DNA of 6,076 nt from assembly GCA_023248785.1 (NCBI GenBank), contig JAHFDX010000014.1, positions 11,443-17,518 on the forward strand, read 5' to 3'. Positions within the stretch are counted from its first letter, which is position 1; each line of letters starts with the position of its first letter. Made by a program: the position numbers and the translations under genes. The notes below the pieces were generated by a model. It saw only the letters and a program-made list of their open reading frames with translations, was not told the DNA's origin and did no database searches. Shown here one piece after another: positions 1 to 6,076 of this stretch. The DNA is from Myxococcales bacterium (GTDB lineage: Bacteria; Myxococcota_A; Polyangia; Polyangiales; Polyangiaceae).

Positions 1-1738
1 GGGATGCATCCGCGTCATCGCCCAAGAACGCCGCGGCAACCGCCGACACGCAATACGCCTCAAGGGCCATCGAGTCATCGGAAACATCGTTGTATACTTC
101 ACGTGCAAATACCCGTGCGTGTGCAAATTCCCCCGCTCGGTACAAAGCACGTGCACGAAGGGAGCGAAATCTTCGGGCGTGCTTCGAGCTCAGCGCCTGC
201 ACTTCGACCTCAAGCAACACCGTCAGCGCCGCTTTTGGGTCGCCGCTTTCCGTGAGAAATCGCGCCCGCACGAGAGCTCCGCGAAGATCGTCGATCTTGG
301 GTAGATCGTTGAGCTTTTGCGCCGCGTCGGCGAAGCGGCCCAGGTCAAGAAGCGACTCCACCGTGGAATACGGATCTGCGCTTGACGCGCCTGGCATGGC
401 CAATGCGCGCGAATCAAGCCAGCCATCCACTTCACTTGGTGTAACAAACACACGATCGTCCAGTTTGCGAAGCAGTGCCCGAAGCTGGCCTGGTCTTCCG
501 TCCGAACGGCGAACAAGATGTGCCGCGACGGCATCGGTCACAGAAGGAAGCCACCGGAGTACGAGATCGCGCGCGTCGTCGTCGGCAAGTCGGGGCATTT
601 CGAAACGCGCAGCCTTTGCACGCAGAGGAGCTTTGCCGTTCAACACCGAAACAACCCGGGCTCCTTTTTTTCGGAGCAGTTCCACGTGTTCTCGCAGGGC
701 CGACCCTATGGTCTCCGCATCATCGACGACAATAAGCGCACGCGTGGCCACCGCCTGCAGCGGACGAAGTTCGGTGTCAATGAGCGCACGCGTGGCTGAA
801 TCCGACGCTGGATGCACGAGGGCAACCGGAAGTCCCCGAACAGCATGTGACCACACAAAGCGCCGAGCGAGGGTCGTGCGTCCTGACCCGACCGGCCCCG
901 TGATCACGAGTTCGCTTCCGGGCGCTTGCCCCTCGACCACCAAAACGATCATTTCGAGGGCACGTTCAATCCCTACAACCGGCCACGCGGGCTCGGGCGT
1001 AGCGGGATCCGCAACCTTGGCCGCCCGACGAATGGCACTTGCAAACTCGTCCACGCTTGGAAAACGCAGCGATGGTTCGACTGCGCACGCGCGCTCCGCA
1101 ATGGCAACGAGTGCCCGCGCGACGTCCGCATCCAAGTCGTTTTTCCGCGCATCGAGTCCTTCGCGAAGGGTCACTCCGAGCGAATAGACCTCGGCGCGCA
1201 CCGTGATCCCTTCGCCATGTAGGAGTTCGGGCGCGGCATATTTTGGCGTGAGACCGACTGCATGCGCTCCCCGCTCGCGCCATGGAGCCGCAAGGCCCAA
1301 GTCAACCAACGTGGCATCCCCGTCAGGACGAACGATGAGATTCGCTGGCTTCAGGTCGCCATGAAGCAAACCCGCGCGATGCAAGCGCGTCAGTTTTTCG
1401 CATGCAGACACCAACGCAAAGAGCCATGGCGAGTTCCCCGTGTCGAAAAGCGCAGATAAATCTTGTCCTTCAACGAGCTCACGAACCAAGTAAGCGCGAC
1501 CCTCGTGGGTTCGTCCGAAGGCAACGACCCTTGGAACACCAAGGCCCTCAAGGCCCGAAAGTGCCGTTGCCTCGCGTGCCAAAGCGGCCAGCTCCGGCTC
1601 ACCCGCATCCGCAGAGAGCCATTTTAGCGCCAGCTCCGCATCAGTGACGAGATCGCGCACGCGCCACACTTCGCCGCCCCCACCCCCGCCAAGGCGTTCA
1701 ACACCGCGATATCTTGGAGGAAGCGCTAGGGAGGGCAT
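1..1738 (-). CDS. Ser/Thr protein kinase fused to P-loop ATPase and helical repeats (C-terminus outside window)
   Basis: The frame is open from ATG at 1738 to the left edge (579 residues), so the gene is 3'-truncated here. Residues about 10-237 form a Hanks-type kinase: glycine loop 17-24 fitting GxGxxGxV, Lys39, helix-C Glu56, catalytic loop HGDLKPAN 126-133 (Asp128, Asn133), metal-binding DLG 146-148, APE 169-171 and Arg225. All catalytic residues are present. His-Gly precedes the catalytic Asp, making it a non-RD kinase. Residues about 255-430 look like a STAND/AAA ATPase: Walker A GPVGSGRTT 281-289 with Arg in place of Lys, and a Walker B-like ALIVVDDAE 334-342. Residues about 455-579 are helical and TPR-like. 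I see no membrane segment in the visible part. An in-frame TAA two codons upstream makes this ATG the earliest start; the ribosome site is weak (GAAG). It is divergent from the hydrolase gene. PknK-like kinase-ATPase fusions are the closest known architecture. The kinase call is firm; the substrate is unknown. Confidence 0.9.
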   Translation of the reverse strand, partial: MPSLALPPRYRGVERLGGGGGGEVWRVRDLVTDAELALKWLSADAGEPELAALAREATALSGLEGLGVPRVVAFGRTHEGRAYLVRELVEGQDLSALFDTGNSPWLFALVSACEKLTRLHRAGLLHGDLKPANLIVRPDGDATLVDLGLAAPWRERGAHAVGLTPKYAAPELLHGEGITVRAEVYSLGVTLREGLDARKNDLDADVARALVAIAERACAVEPSLRFPSVDEFASAIRRAAKVADPATPEPAWPVVGIERALEMIVLVVEGQAPGSELVITGPVGSGRTTLARRFVWSHAVRGLPVALVHPASDSATRALIDTELRPLQAVATRALIVVDDAETIGSALREHVELLRKKGARVVSVLNGKAPLRAKAARFEMPRLADDDARDLVLRWLPSVTDAVAAHLVRRSDGRPGQLRALLRKLDDRVFVTPSEVDGWLDSRALAMPGASSADPYSTVESLLDLGRFADAAQKLNDLPKIDDLRGALVRARFLTESGDPKAALTVLLEVEVQALSSKHARRFRSLRARALYRAGEFAHARVFAREVYNDVSDDSMALEAYCVSAVAAAFLGDDADAS

Positions 1739-1758
1739 GAATTACTTCGACCGGGTGG

Positions 1759-1773
1759 GTTCTGACACAGAAC
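1759..1773. promoter_or_regulatory. Operator-like perfect dyad
   Basis: GTTCTG-ACA-CAGAAC is a perfect 6-bp inverted repeat with a 3-bp spacer. It ends 21 bp before the kinase start codon, where a repressor could act or where the kinase mRNA leader could fold. It matches no operator consensus I can name with confidence. Function is inferred only from symmetry and position. Confidence 0.35.
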
Positions 1774-1774
1774 T

Positions 1775-1786
1775 TGCCAGTTGGCA
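1775..1786. promoter_or_regulatory. Second short dyad next to the first
   Basis: TGCCA-GT-TGGCA is a perfect 5-bp inverted repeat with a 2-bp spacer, one base from the dyad at 1759-1773. Its right arm overlaps the TTGGCA hexamer proposed as a -35 element for the hydrolase gene, so a bound protein could block that promoter. Arms this short can arise by chance. Confidence 0.25.
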
Positions 1787-1809
1787 CACATGAAAGCGGT
1801 TCGTGTAGG
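1781..1809 (+). promoter_or_regulatory. Weak sigma-70-like promoter candidate for the hydrolase gene
   Basis: TTGGCA at 1781-1786 matches five of six bases of the -35 consensus. A 17-bp spacer leads to TGTAGG at 1804-1809, which is a poor -10 because it lacks the key second A and last T. It is the best-spaced candidate upstream of the hydrolase gene but remains uncertain. Confidence 0.22.
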
Positions 1810-1886
1810 AAAAAGCACGAGAGAACGAACGGCTGAGGTGTCAAGAAAGTCGAGCTTGAGTAACACCCCGGGTACGATCAGAAGGC

Positions 1887-2903
1887 GTGATTCTCGGGGA
1901 GCAGCGTGTCGACCAATGCGTGGATCGAGGTGAACGTGGGACGTTCGCCAAGCAAATCCTGCTGACGGAGTCGCGCGTGCCGTTGGCCCTTGTCCGTAAA
2001 CGAGACACGCGGCGCTTGCGCAGTGGCCGCGCTGCGGTCTTGCTCATTCACGGATTCGGTCAAAATCGATACGCGTGGCATCTGCCTTCGCGCAGTTTTG
2101 CGAACTACCTGGCGAAGGTAGGATTCGACGTTTTTAATCTCGACCTCCGTGGACATGGTCGTTCCCGCGAGCTCGGCGCGAAAGGATGTACCGACGTCGA
2201 GGAGTACGTTCGAGAAGACTTGCCGGCTGCTGTCGACGAGGTTCGTCGTCAGTCCAACGCACACTCCGTCTTTCTGATCGGACACTCGCTCGGCGGACTT
2301 GTGAGTTACGCGTCCGCGCCCTCCCTCAATGGTTCGGTTCGGGGCGTTGCATCGATTGGAAGCCCGTACCACTTCGCGCGCGGCTCCACGCCTCTCGCGT
2401 TCTTGGCTCGCCTTGCGCAGACGATTGGTTTTTTGCGAAGACCTGTCGGAAAGATCCCAGTCCCCGTGCGCGCAATAGGGCGAGCGATGAGCCTTGTGCG
2501 CGAATTTGCAGAGAGCCCCCTGTTCCCGCTTCCCCTTCGAGGTTGGCAGCGCGGCGCATGTGAGCCCAACGTCCTTCACGAACACCTGCGGCTCGCGTTC
2601 GATCGCGCGGGCATGTGCGAGGCCCTTAACCTCGCTGATTGGGCCGTCAGCCAAAAGTTCGGGGGCGCGCAAAACGGCTACGACAAGCGTTTTGAGGAGC
2701 TCAACGTCCCGCTGCTTGTCGTAGCGGGTACGCGCGATGACCTCGCACCTCCCCTAGGCGTGCGACCGGCCTACGAGCGAAGCCATTCAAGCGACAAGCA
2801 CTACGCCGAATTTCCCCTCGGACACATTGACCTGTTGGTGGGCAAGGACGCGCCCATGATGACATGGCCTCTTTTGCGGCATTGGCTTTTGGCCCATTCG
2901 TAA
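1887..2903 (+). CDS. Alpha/beta-fold hydrolase (lipase/esterase-like)
   Basis: Probable cytoplasmic hydrolase of ester or similar bonds; substrate unknown. The 338-residue frame shows the alpha/beta hydrolase hallmarks in order: oxyanion-hole HGFG 55-58, strand and turn LDLRGHGRS 85-93, nucleophile elbow GHSLGG with Ser134, a helical cap around 160-270, GTRDD with the likely catalytic Asp284, and GHID with His313. Length suits the family. No signal peptide or lipobox is visible. Ser at the nucleophile, not Cys, argues against a polyhydroxyalkanoate synthase despite some similarity around the elbow. The earliest in-frame start is GTG 1887 (upstream TGA at 1857-1859), but its purine-rich GAAGG lies only one base away. 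The first roughly 23 residues are rich in charged residues and do not look conserved. A better-spaced ribosome site precedes an out-of-frame GTG at 1906, so the true N-terminus may involve a frameshift. The gene is convergent with the small protein gene at 2914. Confidence 0.88.
   Translation: MILGEQRVDQCVDRGERGTFAKQILLTESRVPLALVRKRDTRRLRSGRAAVLLIHGFGQNRYAWHLPSRSFANYLAKVGFDVFNLDLRGHGRSRELGAKGCTDVEEYVREDLPAAVDEVRRQSNAHSVFLIGHSLGGLVSYASAPSLNGSVRGVASIGSPYHFARGSTPLAFLARLAQTIGFLRRPVGKIPVPVRAIGRAMSLVREFAESPLFPLPLRGWQRGACEPNVLHEHLRLAFDRAGMCEALNLADWAVSQKFGGAQNGYDKRFEELNVPLLVVAGTRDDLAPPLGVRPAYERSHSSDKHYAEFPLGHIDLLVGKDAPMMTWPLLRHWLLAHS
1896..1908 (+). promoter_or_regulatory. Shine-Dalgarno-like site and out-of-frame GTG inside the hydrolase 5' end
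   Basis: GGGGAG at 1896-1901 is followed after four bases by GTG at 1906-1908. That GTG opens a 19-codon frame ending at TGA 1963-1965, one frame off the hydrolase. It is the strongest ribosome-site match near the hydrolase 5' end. It may mark the original start of the hydrolase (with a one-base loss near 1954-1956), a short leader peptide, or chance. Confidence 0.35.
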
Positions 2904-2913
2904 CCGAATACGA

Positions 2914-3192
2914 CTACTTTTCCTTCTTGCGATCGCTCTCTTTGCGCAAGCGCTCCACTTCTTCCTCGAGGTCGCGAATCGTCCGCTGAAGGTCCTTGAC
3001 CTCACCCTCGGTCGCAATCGCCATGGCCTTCGCGACCTTGGCAATTTGCTCTTTGCTAAAATTCTCAACTTTCCCAGGCATGCTCATCGCAGCCATCATG
3101 GCCTTCATGACCCGCTCGTCGCTCATGAGCTTCATGACACGAGGGTCACTCATCAGCTTCATGCCCTGTTGCATTAGCTTCTTTTTGATCAT
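2914..3192 (-). CDS. Small Met-rich repeat protein with C-terminal coiled coil
   Basis: A 92-residue protein of unknown function. Eleven of the first 38 residues are Met, mostly spaced three to four apart as on one face of a helix. Residues 11-19 and 20-28 are tandem copies, MKLMSDPRV and MKLMSDERV, followed by a degenerate third copy starting MKAMM. A short linker (about 39-46) leads to a Lys/Ala-rich helix and then a charged coiled coil at about 62-88 with Leu/Ile/Val at heptad spacing. The tail is strongly basic. There is no signal peptide or membrane segment. I chose ATG 3192 because the sequence becomes protein-like there and longer in-frame starts run into the divergent cyclase gene; no clear ribosome site precedes it. 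A phasin-like or polymer- or membrane-associated scaffold is possible, but that is inference. It looks like a conserved small protein of myxobacteria, from memory only. The gene converges on the hydrolase gene with a 10-bp gap. Confidence 0.75.
   Translation of the reverse strand: MIKKKLMQQGMKLMSDPRVMKLMSDERVMKAMMAAMSMPGKVENFSKEQIAKVAKAMAIATEGEVKDLQRTIRDLEEEVERLRKESDRKKEK
3109..3162 (-). repeat. Two tandem 27-bp coding repeats
   Basis: Units 3136-3162 and 3109-3135 encode the repeated MKLMSD[P/E]RV peptides of the small protein. By eye 21 of 27 bases agree, while eight of nine residues agree. Of the six differing bases, most are silent, which suggests the peptide repeat is kept by selection and is not a recent DNA duplication. 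Confidence 0.7.
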
Positions 3193-3282
3193 ATGCCGCG
3201 GGGATAGCTCGAAACTTCGTCGGGCAACAGCGTAAACCGAAGCTTCCCTCCGCAAAACCCCCTGCCGTACACTGAAATCACG
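3193..3282. promoter_or_regulatory. Divergent intergenic region between small protein and diguanylate cyclase genes
   Basis: These 90 bp separate two divergent starts. On the plus strand TACACT at 3268-3273 resembles a -10 box (four of six bases), which would start transcription at about 3280, almost on the cyclase ATG at 3283. That would give a nearly leaderless mRNA, in keeping with the lack of a ribosome site, but no good -35 is seen. GAAGCTTC at 3239-3246 is an 8-bp palindrome of no known role. Confidence 0.35.
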
Positions 3283-4191
3283 ATGTCGAACGACGACGAG
3301 CACTGGGGCGGTGGCAAAACGGTCATCGTTCAATCAACGCCGACTGCGGATCGCTCACTCGGTGTGCTCACCGTTGTTGTCGGGGCGCAGCCAGGGAAAG
3401 TCCTTCGCCTTCCCGACCAGGGGCTCACCACGCTCGGTCGCGGGCCCGAGCAGAATTTTCGCTTCGACGATCAAAGCGTTTCGGGGCAACACGCCCAAAT
3501 CGTTCACATCGGTGGGCAGTTTATGCTCGCCGATATGAAATCGACCAACGGTAGTTTCATTAACGACCAACGCCTTGCCGACCCGGTGCAACTTCGCGAC
3601 GGCGACAGAGTTCAGCTCGGGCGTCAGACCGTGCTTCGCTTCTCGCTCGTCACTCACGAAGAGGAAGAAGCCTTGCAGCGTGCATTCGAAGCCGCGCTCC
3701 GCGATGGCCTGACGGGTGCGCTCAATCGACGACACCTCGAGGAGCGCCTTGATGCAGAAATCTCGTTTGCGATCCGGCACAAGACAGAGCTGTCGGTCGT
3801 TATGCTCGACGTTGACTACTTCAAACGCGTTAACGATTCACTGGGGCATCCCGCGGGAGACGCCGTGCTCAGGCACACCGCGCAACTTTTGCAACGCACC
3901 ATTCGTAACGAAGACACGCTCGCACGCTACGGTGGTGAAGAGTTTACGGTGATCGTTCGCGGTATTGATCTCAACTGGACGGCCGCGATGGCCGAGCGCT
4001 TGCGCGTCATGGTCGAACAGACGCCTGTGCCATGGCAGCAGCAGATGATTCAGATCACAGCAAGTTTTGGCGTTTCATCCCTCGTGTGTTGCGGGACGCA
4101 GCGCGACCGGAACACGCTGATCGCCATTGCAGATCGGCGGCTCTACCTTGCAAAGCAAGGTGGACGTAACCGCGTGGCATTCCAGGGCTAG
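3283..4191 (+). CDS. Diguanylate cyclase with N-terminal FHA domain
   Basis: Makes c-di-GMP from two GTP; cytoplasmic, since no membrane segment is present. Residues about 28-122 form an FHA domain, which binds phosphothreonine peptides: GRG 52-54, Ser67 with His70, and STNG 87-90. Residues about 135-300 form a GGDEF domain: entry motif DGLTGALNRR 141-150, DVDYFK 176-181 with metal-binding Asp176, Asn184, GHPAGD 188-193, active-site GGEEF 217-221 and ASFGVS 260-265. An RxxD inhibitory site (RNED 208-211) lies exactly five residues before GGEEF, so product feedback inhibition is expected. All signature residues are intact, so it is probably active. Thr13, in a short flexible N-terminal segment, could be a phosphorylation target, but that is a guess. 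An in-frame stop at 3205-3207 bounds the start; ATG 3283 is the natural choice although no ribosome site is clear. It is divergent from the small protein gene and convergent with prkA at 2 bp. Confidence 0.94.
   Translation: MSNDDEHWGGGKTVIVQSTPTADRSLGVLTVVVGAQPGKVLRLPDQGLTTLGRGPEQNFRFDDQSVSGQHAQIVHIGGQFMLADMKSTNGSFINDQRLADPVQLRDGDRVQLGRQTVLRFSLVTHEEEEALQRAFEAALRDGLTGALNRRHLEERLDAEISFAIRHKTELSVVMLDVDYFKRVNDSLGHPAGDAVLRHTAQLLQRTIRNEDTLARYGGEEFTVIVRGIDLNWTAAMAERLRVMVEQTPVPWQQQMIQITASFGVSSLVCCGTQRDRNTLIAIADRRLYLAKQGGRNRVAFQG
4145..4161. repeat. Perfect inverted repeat near the 3' end of the cyclase gene
   Basis: ACCTTGC-AAA-GCAAGGT has 7-bp perfect arms and a 3-base loop. It lies inside the codons for the conserved YLAKQGG segment, 30 bp before the stop codon and close to the prkA stop. 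No T-run follows on either strand, so it is not a standard intrinsic terminator. It might protect mRNA 3' ends, or reflect codon choice alone. Confidence 0.35.
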
Positions 4192-4193
4192 AG

Positions 4194-6076
4194 CTACTCC
4201 TTCGCGTCTCCACGCGCGAAGATCGACGCAACGAAGTTGAGCACGTCGGTTGCGCTAACTTCGTTGTAACCGAAGTTCTTGATGAGTCGTGACTTGATGA
4301 CGTCGATCTTTTCTTGCGTGTTCTTGTCAACCACCGCCGACACGAGCGTCTTCAACTTGATCGAGTCTTTCTGATCCTCGAAGAGCTTGAGTTCGAGCGC
4401 CCTTCGCAAGCGATCGTTCGTGTTCCACTCGAACTTCTTCCCGTCGACGGCCAGCGCCCCAATGAAGTTCATGATTTCGCGTCGGAAGTCTTCCTTGCGG
4501 TTCTCCGGAATATCGATCTTCTCCTCGATCGAACGCATCAAACGCTCATCGGGCTCTTCATCTTGGCCCGTGTACCGGTTGCGAACCTTTTCCTTGAGCG
4601 TGTAGGCCTTGATGTTGTCGATGTAGTTTGCGGCCACCTTGCTGATCGCATCCTCATCCGCCGAAATCGCGCGCTGAACTTCGTTCTTCACGATTTCTTC
4701 GTATTCACGCTTCACGATGCCGATAAGTTCCTGAAAGCGCTTTCGCTGCTCCTCGTTCGTGATGAGCGAGTGATGGCGCAAGCCCTTCTCGAGTTCGTTC
4801 AGCACCATAAACGGGTTGATCGTGCCTTCACCCGCGTCATTGACGAGTGCGTTGCTGATCTTGTCTTGAATGTAACGTGGGCTGATCCCTTCCATGCCCT
4901 CGCGCTTCGACTCTTTGCGAAGCTCCTTCACAGTGTCCTGCGTATACCCAGGGAGCACCTTTCCGTCGTAGAGCTTCAGCTTCTGAAGGACAGACAAGTT
5001 ATGCTTCTTGGGATCTTCAAGACGCGTGAGCACCGCCCACATCGCGGCCACTTCGATCGTGTGAGGCGCGATGTGCCGGTTCTTGATCTTCCTCCCGTTG
5101 AAATCCTTCTCGTAGATGCGGATCTCCTCGGTGAGCTTGGTGATGTATGGGATGTCGATTTTGATCGTGCGATCGCGAAGTGCTTCCATGAACTCGTTGT
5201 TCAAAAGCTTCTTGTACTCGGCTTCGTTCGTGTGACCGATGATGACTTCATCGATGTCGGTCTGCGCAAACTTCTTCGGCTTAATCTTCTTTTCTTGCGA
5301 TGCGCCCAGAAGATCGTAGAGAAAGGCAACGTCGAGTTTTAGAACTTCGATGAACTCAACAATGCCGCGGTTGGCGATGTTGAACTCACCATCGAAGTTG
5401 AACGCACGCGGATCCGAGTCAGAGCCGTATTCCGCAATCTTGCGGTAGTTGATGTCGCCTGTGAGCTCCGTTGAATCTTGGTTCTTTTCATCCTTCGGCT
5501 GAAACGTTCCGATGCCGACGCGATCTTTTTCGCTGAGAACAAGACGGCGAACTCGAACGTGATTTTTAATCATCTTCGACCAATCGCCGTCGTACTTGGC
5601 AAGCAGGTGTTTGATGACGAAACGGCTTGCAGGATCCAGCTCGCCTTCCACGCGAACTTGGAACTTATCGTTGCCAAGAGCAAGATCCTTGAGTGCTTGC
5701 GGCCGCCACTCGGCAGGGATCAAACGCAGCGGCTCTTCGTTCATCGGACTCGGAAAGCGCTCGCTCTCTCCCGAGAGCTCAGTCCCCTTGAGATTCACCC
5801 AGTCGAACGAATAGAGCGCGCCTTCGGCCGTGCGTGAGTAGCGTTCGATGCCCTGCTTGAGCAAACGCGCGATGGTGCTCTTTGACGAACCCACGGGACC
5901 GTGGAGCAGAATCACACGTCGCTCGGTGCCATATCCTTCACTGGCCGCCTTGAGTACGTGAACAAGGCGCATCAACGGGATGTCGAGACCGTAGATCGCG
6001 TTCGCTCCGCCGTTTTGCTCATCCTTGAAGAAATTGAACCTAACGAGTTTCTTTTTATTGTCGATGTACTCTTCGG
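4194..6076 (-). CDS. prkA: PrkA family AAA+ serine protein kinase (N-terminus outside window)
   Basis: The open frame enters from the right edge and ends at TAG 4194-4196, giving 626 visible residues; about 80 N-terminal residues are probably missing, judging by homologues of about 630-690. The first visible part, up to IYGLDIP, is typical PrkA sequence. Walker A GPVGSSKST (5874-5900) has the Ser-Lys-Ser form usual in this family. It is followed by the Walker B-like RGIVEFIEVLK and the sensor-1-like IIGHTNEAEY. The C-terminal half matches the PrkA C-terminal domain throughout. Family members (YeaG of E. coli, PrkA of Bacillus) act in starvation, stress and sporulation; both kinase and ATP-dependent protease activity have been reported. 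No membrane segment is present. The codons lean to AAG, ATC, TTC and GAG, suggesting good expression. The usual partners, the YeaH/DUF444 and SpoVR genes, are not downstream here; the cyclase gene converges on it with a 2-bp gap. Confidence 0.95.
   Translation of the reverse strand, partial: EEYIDNKKKLVRFNFFKDEQNGGANAIYGLDIPLMRLVHVLKAASEGYGTERRVILLHGPVGSSKSTIARLLKQGIERYSRTAEGALYSFDWVNLKGTELSGESERFPSPMNEEPLRLIPAEWRPQALKDLALGNDKFQVRVEGELDPASRFVIKHLLAKYDGDWSKMIKNHVRVRRLVLSEKDRVGIGTFQPKDEKNQDSTELTGDINYRKIAEYGSDSDPRAFNFDGEFNIANRGIVEFIEVLKLDVAFLYDLLGASQEKKIKPKKFAQTDIDEVIIGHTNEAEYKKLLNNEFMEALRDRTIKIDIPYITKLTEEIRIYEKDFNGRKIKNRHIAPHTIEVAAMWAVLTRLEDPKKHNLSVLQKLKLYDGKVLPGYTQDTVKELRKESKREGMEGISPRYIQDKISNALVNDAGEGTINPFMVLNELEKGLRHHSLITNEEQRKRFQELIGIVKREYEEIVKNEVQRAISADEDAISKVAANYIDNIKAYTLKEKVRNRYTGQDEEPDERLMRSIEEKIDIPENRKEDFRREIMNFIGALAVDGKKFEWNTNDRLRRALELKLFEDQKDSIKLKTLVSAVVDKNTQEKIDVIKSRLIKNFGYNEVSATDVLNFVASIFARGDAKE

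Larger units (their letters stand above)
1739..1886. promoter_or_regulatory. Divergent intergenic control region between kinase and hydrolase genes
   Basis: This 148 bp gap must carry the start signals for both divergent genes. It contains two adjacent inverted repeats (1759-1773 and 1775-1786) and a weak sigma-70-like candidate on the plus strand. On the minus strand a perfect TTGACA hexamer lies at 1839-1844, but no acceptable -10 element follows at normal spacing. No RNA gene was recognised here. Confidence 0.5.

Noticed and set aside
90..1187. Long plus-strand open frame (365 codons) opposite the kinase gene
   Set aside because: The product is a low-complexity Ser/Arg/Ala-rich sequence, typical of an antisense shadow of GC-rich coding DNA. 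The minus strand carries a continuous kinase-ATPase reading frame with all expected motifs.
1782..1798. Sigma-54-like promoter (TGGCAC followed by GC)
   Set aside because: The GG to GC distance is one base longer than the strict -24/-12 spacing, and the -12 half is AAAGC rather than TTGC.
1878..2672. Minus-strand open frame (264 codons) opposite the hydrolase gene
   Set aside because: No motif is recognisable and it overlaps the hydrolase, whose catalytic motifs are complete on the plus strand.
2896..2909. Hairpin ATTCG-TAAC-CGAAT over the hydrolase stop codon as a terminator
   Set aside because: The stem is only 5 bp and AT-containing, and no clean T-run follows on either strand. It is too weak to call.
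3193..3333. N-terminal extension of the small protein up to 3333
   Set aside because: The extension would overlap the start of the divergent FHA-GGDEF gene, and its residues look unrelated to the repeat protein. ATG 3192 is more plausible.
4314..5342. Long plus-strand open frame (342 codons) opposite prkA
   Set aside because: It is aligned codon-for-codon with prkA on the other strand, where avoiding TTA, CTA and TCA codons leaves the antisense frame open. Its Leu/Val/Arg/Asp-rich product shows no recognisable motif, while prkA is unmistakable.

Overview
This 6.1 kb window holds five protein-coding genes packed almost without gaps. The genes at both ends run off the edge. The gene set points to a bacterium of the Myxococcota or a nearby deltaproteobacterial lineage: a Hanks-type Ser/Thr kinase fused to an ATPase/helical-repeat module, an FHA-GGDEF diguanylate cyclase, a PrkA-family AAA+ protein and a Met-rich small coiled-coil protein. 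The DNA looks moderately GC-rich, lower than classical myxobacteria, so a less-studied lineage is likely. This placement is inferred from gene content, not from a marker gene.

Layout, left to right. (1) Positions 1-1738, minus strand: N-terminal 579 residues of a Ser/Thr kinase with a P-loop ATPase domain and helical repeats, C-terminus outside the window. (2) 1739-1886: divergent intergenic region with two adjacent dyads and a weak promoter candidate. (3) 1887-2903, plus: alpha/beta hydrolase with a complete catalytic triad and an uncertain N-terminus. (4) 2914-3192, minus: 92-residue Met-rich protein with 9-residue tandem repeats and a C-terminal coiled coil, convergent with the hydrolase (10 bp gap). 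(5) 3193-3282: short divergent intergenic region. (6) 3283-4191, plus: FHA-GGDEF diguanylate cyclase with intact active and inhibitory sites. (7) 4194-6076, minus: prkA, missing its N-terminus beyond the right edge, convergent with the cyclase (2 bp gap).

Strands alternate at every gene, so no two genes here form an operon. The common theme is signalling: a Ser/Thr kinase, a phosphothreonine-reading domain driving c-di-GMP synthesis, and PrkA, a family tied to stress, starvation and sporulation responses. A kinase-to-FHA link is an inference from domain logic and proximity only. I saw no tRNA, rRNA, CRISPR array, insertion sequence or phage gene, and no gene-free stretch longer than about 150 bp. 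I found no clearly new system. The most useful leads are the frame ambiguity at the hydrolase 5' end, the atypical residues in the kinase-ATPase fusion, and the small repeat protein.
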